From positions 1 to 64,000 of the forward strand of contig WHVD01000069.1 of the NCBI GenBank assembly GCA_015178975.1: 64,000 nucleotides of DNA. The letters are read 5' to 3'. Of the stretch, positions 56,952-64,000 are shown one piece after another; the first letter of the stretch is position 1; every line of letters starts with the position of its first letter. A program made the position numbers and the translations under genes. The DNA comes from Hysterangium stoloniferum. Lineage: Eukaryota > Basidiomycota > Agaricomycetes > Hysterangiales > Hysterangiaceae. The notes beneath the pieces were generated by a model, which was not told where the DNA came from, did no database searches, and saw only the letters and a list, made by a program, of their open reading frames with translations.

Positions 56952-57501
56952 TTGTTGGTTCCAAAAACCCAGAGTCATGATTGCTGAACAGGAGGAGGTT
57001 AACCTCAAAACAGCAGAAGAGGCCTTGACCAGGAATAATTTGACAGCTCACTGCCACATTCTCATTAGTGGAACCACAGATGGCAACACCACGAGAAGAA
57101 CTAACCTGAAACAAGGGAAAGAACATGGGAAGTTATTCTTTGAGAAAAGTGACAAAAGAGCATTGTCAAACCTCCTAAGGAGTGTTGGATCTGCAAGAAC
57201 CCAAAACATTTTAAAATTGATTGCCCTACACACTGGCAAGATATCTCACTATGTTTCAATTAACAAATGCTCCATGCAGAACCCCACTGAGGAGGCTGAG
57301 GATCAGTGGTTGTATGAAGTGGTTTATGGATTAAACACACAAGGACAAGTAAATAACTTTGATAACAAATCAATTTTCATTCCCACCTATGCTCCCCAAA
57401 CAGAGGATAATGTCACTGTAGAACCAGAACTTAATTTGAATGTGAAAGTCTTGGAAGTCATAGATGAAGAGGCATTTGCTAATCAATCCAGACTCCCCCA
57501 G
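56952..57501 (+). pseudogene. Second partial E-family gag
   Basis: It repeats the gag segment starting FQKPRVMIAEQEE (compare 55645) through the knuckle region and the acidic part to NQSRLPQ. The knuckle cysteines are lost by frame damage. The segment is cut at 57501 by an inverted E-family LTR and resumes at 58111. It shows recombination between two element copies. Confidence 0.7.
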
Positions 57502-58110
57502 TGTGAAGAGTTGTGGAAGTTCTGACTGCTCTATATACAAAGAATATTGACTGTCTAGGTCAACATGATAATATATTGACTATCAAAGTATAATATATAT
57601 AGTAGAATAGGTTTAATTGACTTCAGTAACCATAGGATAATTAAGATGACTAAGGGAGAATGGAATTGACCTTACAGTATGATTCCAAAGGATGGGTTAA
57701 TGAAGTAATGAATTAAGAGAGAGGTTGATACAAGTAGGGTGAGGTGGGAGTAAAAGCCAATGTTAGTTCAAGCTTTGACTATACAGTACAAAGCTAGATG
57801 GTTGTTGTAAATTCTAGTTGAAAGATGTTCAAGATGGCTGAGATGATACCCCAATCACAACTTGCAGGACACTAAAAAGGGTGTCTGGGCAAGTCATGGT
57901 TATGGGGTAAAAGTGTCTGAGTTTTTTAGTTACACCCACTAGCATACATAAGTGCGACTGTATGTAAGTGCTCATGAAGTCTATGTACCCACAAGTGTAC
58001 ATAGATCTTTGAACCAATATAAATGCATATAATTGAAGAATTAGATAGTTTAAAAAATAGTATAAAAATGAGAAAAAATATGGGGAATGTAATGTGGTGA
58101 GCTGGTTACA
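57502..58110 (-). repeat. E-family solo LTR in reverse orientation
   Basis: On the minus strand it reads TGTAACCAGC...CTCTTCACA (609 bp) and aligns with 52842-53472. It sits inside the second gag copy. The 5-bp flanks (CCCAG and TCCCA) do not match cleanly. Confidence 0.72.
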
Positions 58111-58351
58111 TCCCATGAGGAGGGTACCTCTGACATCCAGTAAGGACTGCCTCATAGAGGATCCCTCTCAATTGAAGGAATCTCAAGAGGACACCTTTCC
58201 CTTTGACCTGGGGCAGTTTTTGCCCACATTAATGACTTGCGAAGATTTGGACTCTGAGGAAGAAGATGATAATTCCACTATAGGATGCTCCTACAGAACC
58301 TACTAGCAGATACTTCAGAAGGGACATCAAGTTAGTTTTGGAAAAGGAGAG
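58111..58351 (+). pseudogene. Gag continuation fragment (plus strand)
   Basis: Reads DPSQLKESQEDTFPFDLGQF, equivalent to the acidic gag part at 56336-56400, and continues to about 58351, where orientation flips to minus-strand gag. It marks an inversion junction. Confidence 0.65.
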
Positions 58352-59735
58352 CTTTTGGTTCCAGGCATTGACAAGGGCTTCTTGCAGATTATTGGTATAT
58401 GTCTGTAGTCCCATGATGTCATTGATTGGCTGTCCTTGTAGCAAATAGAGCCATTCTGTAGGTAGAGTCAAAATTAAACAATGTGTTTCTTCTTTTGGAT
58501 CTTGATGGAAACCATACAAGAAATGATACAGTTTAATCCTTTGCTGAATGTATTGGACTGGGGTTTTGTGATCATGACAAAGTTGATAAAATCTCATTTT
58601 CTCCCATTCTAAAACCAAAGATTCCCACCATCAAGTTCCAAGCAATCTTATGACTGTGTCGCAATCCTGTCGCAACCCAACAGTCCCCAATGATACTATT
58701 GCCTGACTACATTTCAAGTCATTGGCCAAGTCATTGTATTGGCAACCATCCGTATACTGACACTGATGTATACCTTCATGGTAATCAAACCCTGTTTACA
58801 CCCCTGTCAAGTTATACTCATACCATCTGGTTATGCTTTGATATGTCCCCTTTTTATTATGATAATCCATTCTACTCTATGTTTCACATATGCCCATATA
58901 TACTTGTAGCTCTTGGACTATTCCCTTTTCTCATAATTCCACTCTCAGTTAATCACAGCTTCTGATCTTATCGTAACCTTCCAGTTCCTAGTCAAGTTTA
59001 TTTGTCACTAATTGGACATTTCTGCTCTTACCTTGGTTAGTATTTTGAGATCCCGATAACTAGTATTTAAGTCCAACTGTAATGTAGCTACAAAACAATC
59101 AGAATATTGACTCAGAACACTTGTATACATCTCTCATAGTCTCGCCCTAAGTATCCTGCTCTCCACCTCTGCTTGCACTTGCTCACCCCCAGTCTCCGAC
59201 CCTTTTGACCAACCCTCAACTTATCCTTTGGCTTCCAATCAGTGACTTACCAAGAGGATTGTTTGACAGGACTAGTTTTCCACCTGCCTGAAATTTAAGG
59301 ACACCCGATGGTAACTTGCAAGGGCACAGCACATAAGCTGAAGCCAAGTCCTTCCATTTGGTCCCCATCAGTCTACCAACACCAGTCAGTTTTCTGTTCT
59401 TAACACAATCCCTCTACAATACCCCAAAGGAAGGACTCATGAGATAAACTAAATTCAGTATAATGCTCACAATCTAAAGTACTCCACCAAATCTTAGTAT
59501 TACCTGTGAGTTGTCTGGGCAGAGTGACTCCCAACAGTGAACTCATTGATTCAGATATTTCTGAGAGACCCATGATGTCCAGGATATACATACTCCAATG
59601 CTTTAGAGTGACTTCTGTCATTGGAAGTAAGTAAGAATGGTTTGCAAAAAAGAAATAGGAATATGTGAAGAGGTGTGGGCAGCAATGAGTGAGTTCGAGT
59701 AGATAGTTCTGGGCTTCAATGGTACACCCCAATCA
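58352..59735 (-). pseudogene. Inverted gag copy interrupted by an A-family LTR
   Basis: Minus-strand gag runs from 59735 (ILDIMGLSEISESM, LLGVTLPRQL, SHESFLWGIVEGL) to 59411, then after the LTR from 58647 to about 58352 (MVLEWEKMRF, VQYIQQRIKLYHFLYGFHQD). The two parts join in sense order once 58648-59405 and one CAATC are removed. The copy lacks the first third of gag. Confidence 0.75.
58648..59405 (+). repeat. A-family solo LTR with TSD CAATC
   Basis: A 758-bp A-family LTR (ends TTATGACTG... and GTTCTTAACA) with perfect flanking duplications CAATC (58643-58647, 59406-59410). The core motif is at 59318-59351. It is inserted in the inverted gag. Confidence 0.9.
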
Positions 59736-59991
59736 CAACTTGCCAGGACACTTCAAATGATGCAAGTTGTGGTTATAGGTAAAAAGTATCTGATCTATTT
59801 ACTGCACCCACTAGTGTACATAAGACAATAGTAAGTGTGCACCCACAAGAGTCTATGTACCCACAGGTGTATGTACATACGTAGATCTTCAAACTAATGT
59901 AAGTGCATGTAATCAAATAATTACCTAATCAAAGAAATAGTAGAAAAATAAGTAAAAAATATATGGAATATAATACAGTTGAACAGTTACA
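59736..59991 (-). repeat. Partial E-family LTR
   Basis: On the minus strand it begins TGTAACTG (59991) and matches the first ~250 bp of the LTR at 57502-58110, including the CACAACTTGCATCA and CACTAGTGTACATA-type blocks. It probably belonged to the inverted gag copy at 58352-59735. Confidence 0.65.
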
Positions 59992-60948
59992 TTCTCCAGA
60001 GAGGGGTACATCTCACACCCCTGATCTAAATTCCATTGAACACCTTTGGGAACACCTTAAGTATTGCCTGCAACAATACCCAACACCACCTAAAGGAGTA
60101 CATGAGTTATGGGACCAAGTTGTGGAGGAGTGGAATGCAATTCAACCAGAAGTGTGTCAGAATCTAATACAGTGAGGGACAAAACCCTTCCAATGATTTT
60201 TAGTTGTGCAAAGATTCTTGAATAACTCAAGAACCACTGTAGATACAGACCTGAAATTTGGTGGTTGGTTAGGTCTATATGTTATCTATATGCCCTTAAA
60301 ATATTATGACATAAGCATTAGGTTTTCCCATGCTATAAACAAAACACTAATAAAATCACATTGGAAGGGTTTTGTCCCTGGTATAAAAAGAACACAAATC
60401 AAATAATCTAGTACTTGGTATGGCCTCCCTTGGCCTTCAAAACAGCCTCAACCCTTCTAGACATACTCTCTATCAAGTTCTGACAAGTAGAGGCAGGGAT
60501 CTTCTCCCACTCTGTCTGAACCCTCTTCCAATCATCCACAGTCCAGTCCTTGTGTGCCAGAGCAAAGTCCATTCTTGCCTTCCTATGCCTCTGAGTGAGT
60601 AAAGGCCTTTTTCTCTTCACCACAGCCCTCATTCCAACCTTCTTGAGTGTTCTATGAACAGTTTTCACTGAAATGGACTCTCCAGTCATATTTTAAAGGA
60701 TTTTGGTGGCCTCAGGGGCATGTTCTGCCTTCTGGGAAGTGATTTGTTGGATGGAATAATGAATATCTGAGGGAGAAAGCTTGCATGGATGGCCACCAGG
60801 TGCTTTGGCAAGTGATGGGCAATAGGTAAAGCAAATTCTGGATATAGTGGACAGGCCTCTGCTAGTGATTGCAGAGATTTGAGAAGCAGACTTGCCCTTA
60901 TTGAGCAAAGTGAGAATGTGGCTAATCTGAGCAGGAGTAAGAGCTTTC

Positions 60949-62026
60949 TGTTAAGAGCAGAAACTGATGGATGTCGGCAGACCGACGGGGACTGAACGGA
61001 AGGACTTGGCTTCAGCTTATGTGTTGCACCCTCGCAAGTTACCGTCGGGTGTCCTTAAATTTTGGGTGGGCGGAAACTAGTCCTGTCAAGTAAACCTCTC
61101 GGTAAACTACCGATCGGAAACCGAAGGATCAGTCAAGGGTTGGGCTGAGGGGTCGGAGACTGAGAGTCGGGGACTGAGAGTCAGAGATTGAGAGTCAGGG
61201 ACTGAGGGTCGGAGACTGAGAGAGTCGGAGACTGAGAGAGTCGGAGACTGAGAGAGTCGGAGACTGAGAGAGTCGGAGACTGAGAGAGTCGGAGACTGAG
61301 AGAGTCAGAGACTGAGAGAGTCGGAGACTGAGAGAGTCGGAGACTGAGAGAGTCGGAGACTGAGAGAGTCGGAGACTGAGAGAGTCGGAGACTGAGAGAG
61401 TCGGAGACTGAGAGAGTTGGAGACTGAGAGAGTCGGAGATTAGAGGTTGAAGTCGTAAATGTAGGTTGAATCGTAAATCGGATGGAGTCAGAATGTGGTG
61501 TTCGTGAATAGATAATGGAGTCGGAAATTAGAGGGGTATATAAGTCAATCTAAGTCAATCTAAGTCGATATTCTGATTGTCTAATAACTACATTTACAGT
61601 GGGTTTATATATGAGTTATTGGCATCTAGAAACTACTAACTAAGGGAAGAGCGGAAACACTATTTGACAAATAGACTTGACTAGAAACCGGAAGGTTACA
61701 ATAAGATCGGAAGCCGAGATTTAGCCAAGAGTGGGATCACGAGAAAAGGGAATAGTCCACGGGCTACAAGTATATATGGGCATATGTGAAACATAGAGTA
61801 AAACGGATCATCATAATGAAAGGGGACGTATCAAAGCATAACCAGATGGTAGAGTATATTTTGACAGGGGCGTAAATGGGGTTTGATCGCTGTGAAGGTA
61901 TACGTCAGTGTCGGTATTCTGAAGGTTGCCGAAATGATGACTTGATCAATAACTTGGAACATCAATAGACTGTAGTATTCTTGGAGACCATCGGGCTGCG
62001 ACATGGGTTACGACATGGTTGTAACA
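60949..62026 (-). repeat. A-family solo LTR (1,078 bp) with TSD CTTTC and internal minisatellite
   Basis: On the minus strand it starts TGTTACAACC and ends TCTTAACA. Perfect duplications CTTTC occur at 60944-60948 and 62027-62031. The core motif is at 61001-61034. It is ~350 bp longer than other A LTRs because of the 16-bp repeat at 61150-61440. Confidence 0.92.
61150..61440 (+). repeat. 16-bp minisatellite (GAGAGAGTCGGAGACT)n within the LTR
   Basis: Roughly 14 near-perfect 16-bp units follow 4-5 diverged 14-bp units (GAGAGTCGGAGACT-like). Only isolated point changes occur (CAG for CGG, TTG for TCG), so the expansion looks recent. The equivalent place in other A LTRs has a single GGTCGGGG-type segment. 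Confidence 0.95.
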
Positions 62027-62246
62027 CTTTCATGGTGTAGAATGTTGAGTTGTGGGGATGTTGTTGAACTAGAAAGTGAACAGCTATACATATATGTATA
62101 TCAAATTTTGACAGGTCACATGATTAAACAAAACCTTATTTGCAGATAATCAATAAGTTTTTGTGCTAATCATGTGACTGGGATAAAACCCTTCCAATGT
62201 GATTTTCTTATTATTTTATTTATAGCATGGGAAATACTAATGCTTA

Positions 62247-63840
62247 CAGTGACCCAAAAAAGCATCCGGATGTTTGGTGAGATTTGAAAGATGGGTTTGC
62301 AGCTCCAGAAATAAAATAGATAAAATTCTGAATAAATCAGAGGTAAGAGGTATACATCTGACCTACATGATGACATAAGCATGACATCATAGCTTTCCTT
62401 ATCAGGGAAGTAGGAAATGAACAATGGACATGGTGCATCTGGACATTTTTTTGCTCTGTCAACTGATACATGAAACTCAACTAAGGTTCATATAACTGTG
62501 GGAATTTCTGGTTAGGTTCAACAATGTCATGTGACCACATGTTTAAATAACACATTTACATGAACCTTTGCCTCAATTCACCCCCCCACCACATGATGAA
62601 GAAGCACTCTACTGAAACAAGGCTCTCTGTCATTTCTCTTCTCCAGGAGGGTCACTCCTGCAGAACAATTGCTTCTAAACTTCATATTGAGCACTCTACA
62701 GTATCAGAAATTCGCTCCCAACTCCCTGGTCCACTTCCAACACCTTCCAGAGGTTGTCCTCCCAAACTCTCCCCCAGGGATCATCACCACCTGGCTCATT
62801 CTATCACCTCTGGACAGGTTGATAATGCCTCCCAAGCCAAGTCCCACCTCTCCCTCAATGTCTGCACACAGACAATTAGAAATGCATTGAAGAAAGAGAA
62901 TTTGAAGGCTGTGGTGAAGGCCAAAAGACCTCTTCTTGCCTGTCGACACATCAAGGCTCAATATGAGTTTGCTATCAAGTACCAGCATTGGACTGAGGAG
63001 GACTGGTTTAGGGCTATCTTCTCAGATGAGACCAAAATCAATCATTTGGGCTCTGATGGGAGGTTGTGGGTATGGAAAAGACCAGGTTCTGCACTCACTC
63101 AGCAGCATATCAATGGAACTATCAAATTTGGAGGGGGGAGTCTAATGATTTGGGGATGTATGACAGCACATGGTGTGGGATACATGTGCAAGATAGATGG
63201 GAGGATGGATGGGGAGATGTACAAGGACATATTGGAGGACTATATCTTCAAAACAGTGGAGTATTATGGGATGAACAGGGAAAGGTTTGTCTTCCAGCAG
63301 GACAATGACTCTAAACACACTTGCAAGTTGGCCAAGGATTGGTTCAAGGACCATCAGGTGGAGGTTTTAGACTGACCTGCACAGTCTCCAGACCTGAATC
63401 CAATAGAACACTTATGGTGGGAGTTGAAGAGAAGGCTTGGAACATACCCTGAGGCACCCAAGAGCATATTGGAGCTCTGGGAGAGAGTGGAGGTGGAATG
63501 GGACGGTATTCCAAGGGAGAAATGCCTTGAATTGATCAAGAGCATGCCTAGAAGGGTTGCTGCAGTACTAAAGGCCAAGGGGGGGTACACTAAATACTGA
63601 AACTGGTAAAAACTAGTAATTAATTACAAGAGCAAAAAAAGTATCTGGATGCACCATGTCCATTATTAATTTCCTACTTTCCTGATAAGGAAAGCTATGA
63701 TGTCATGCTTATGTCATCATGTAGGTCAGATGTATACCTCTTACCTCTGATTTATTCAGAATTTTATCTATTTTATTTCTGGAGCTGTAAACCCATCTTT
63801 CCAATTTCACCAAACATCCGGATGCTTTTTTGGGTCACTG
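62247..63840 (+). mobile_element. Tc1-F, nearly intact Tc1/mariner element
   Basis: The 1,594-bp element starts CAGTGACCCAAAAAAGCATC and ends with its complement, flanked by TA (62245-62246, 63841-63842). Inverted ends extend over ~200 bp (the ACCTACATGATGACATAAGC block and its complement at 63708-63727). One plus-strand transposase gene has a single nonsense change. It is nested in the right end of Tc1-E and is probably the youngest Tc1 here. Confidence 0.93.
62560..63600 (+). pseudogene. Tc1-F transposase (DD34E) with one stop codon
   Basis: The first ATG is 62560; MKKHSTETRLSVISLL at 62596 is the more family-like start. Residues ~1-110 form the bipartite helix-turn-helix that binds the TIRs (HSCRTIASKLHIEHSTVSEI). 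Catalytic Asp 1 is in IFSDETKINHLGSDG, Asp 2 in VFQQDNDSKHTC, and the Glu in SPDLNPIEHLW, 34 residues after Asp 2. The invariant Trp before PAQSPD is a TGA (63373-63375), one base from TGG. Everything after it is open to GGYTKY and TGA at 63598-63600. Without that stop it would be ~334 residues, the usual length. It catalyses cut-and-paste transposition at TA. Confidence 0.92.
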
Positions 63841-64000
63841 TATGTCATAATATTTTAAGGGCATATAGATACATAACATATAGACCTAACCACCCACCAA
63901 ATTTCATGTCTGTAGCTACAGTGGTTCTTGAGTTATTCAAGAATCCTTGCACAACTAAAAATCATTGGAAGGGTTTTGTCCCTCACTGTAGAAAGCATGC

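Larger units (their letters stand above)
60408..62035 (-). pseudogene. Tc1-E transposase, core-deleted and LTR-split
   Basis: It starts MKALTPAQISHIL at 62035, is interrupted after 9 nt by the LTR duplication, and resumes at 60948 (HIL..NKGKSASQISAITSRGLS). A stop lies near 60693. The frame continues TGESISVKTVHR to DWTVDDWKRV, then jumps straight to QTEWEKIP and the C-terminus GGHTKY at 60408. The whole catalytic triad is therefore deleted (breakpoint near 60517). Non-functional. Confidence 0.82.
60180..63988 (-). mobile_element. Tc1-E, carrying an A-family LTR and Tc1-F
   Basis: The ends are CAGTGAGGGACAAAACCC and its complement, with TA at 60178-60179 and 63989-63990. Long inverted ends (~200 bp) include GGTTAGGTCTATATGTTAT and its complement at 63865-63885. 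The minus-strand transposase starts at 62035. The solo LTR 60949-62026 splits its helix-turn-helix. Tc1-F (62247-63840) sits in the right end. Confidence 0.88.
59992..64000 (+). mobile_element. Tc1-G relic interrupted by Tc1-E, continues past the window
   Basis: 59992-60179 reads the C-terminal part of a Tc1 transposase (TPDLNSIEHLWEHLKYCLQQ, then PEVCQNLI). After Tc1-E, the sequence resumes at 63989 with GAAAGCATGC, giving CQNLI then ESM across the removed insertion. Only a fragment of Tc1-G remains on the left, joined to an E-family LTR at 59991. Confidence 0.75.

Noticed and set aside
61150-61440. Regular repeats resembling a CRISPR array
   Set aside because: The units are contiguous with no spacers, and the context is a fungal LTR.

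Overview
This window looks like a transposon-rich stretch of a filamentous basidiomycete genome, most likely an agaricomycete. The genes have short GT-AG introns (mostly about 50-60 nt), a DUF6533-type membrane protein, an HNH_2 nuclease and an F-box-like fragment, and they sit among chromodomain Ty3/gypsy elements, Ty1/copia relics and many DD34E Tc1/mariner copies. I cannot name a genus from sequence alone.

Layout. Positions 1-4304 hold the left-truncated end of a minus-strand Ty3/gypsy element (A family: gag, protease, RT, RNase H, LTR). Positions 4305-15985 are a minus-strand copia relic split by Tc1-A and by a 9.4-kb segment (6279-15689) bounded by ~200-bp inverted repeats. That segment is filled with a SINE, an inverted Tc1, three solo LTRs, LTR fragments and a fold-back Tc1. 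Positions 16277-18249 hold a degenerate minisatellite and two B-family LTRs. A DUF6533-type gene lies at about 18394-19305, followed by a SINE (19427-19972) and an E-family solo LTR (20441-25135). That solo LTR was itself split by a complete but internally deleted chromovirus (20865-25080) carrying an antisense Zn2Cys6-type gene.

Positions 27058-51130 are the gene-bearing core. An ancestral block was duplicated (27058-37140 and 42240-51130). Each copy has a small minus-strand gene and a very large plus-strand gene in head-to-head orientation, and all four proteins start with the same ~95-residue domain, which I read as alpha-crystallin/HSP20-like. The small genes encode 238 and 225 aa with short Gly/Cys/Gln tails. 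The large genes encode about 2,480 aa (copy 1, open throughout) and a truncated ~1,700 aa (copy 2) with long Ser/Gln/Asn/Gly-rich tails; copy 2 has gained ten 28-residue repeats and its 3' part is decaying. Between the blocks lie an HNH_2 nuclease gene (37441-38744), a 150-bp tandem duplication and an F-box-like fragment.

Positions 51131-64000 return to transposons: rearranged E-family gypsy gag copies, A- and E-family solo LTRs, and a nest of three Tc1 elements (G contains E, which contains F and an LTR with an expanded 16-bp minisatellite).

Together the window records layered insertion around a small multigene family. Target-site duplications and rejoined reading frames allow much of the order of events to be read directly.
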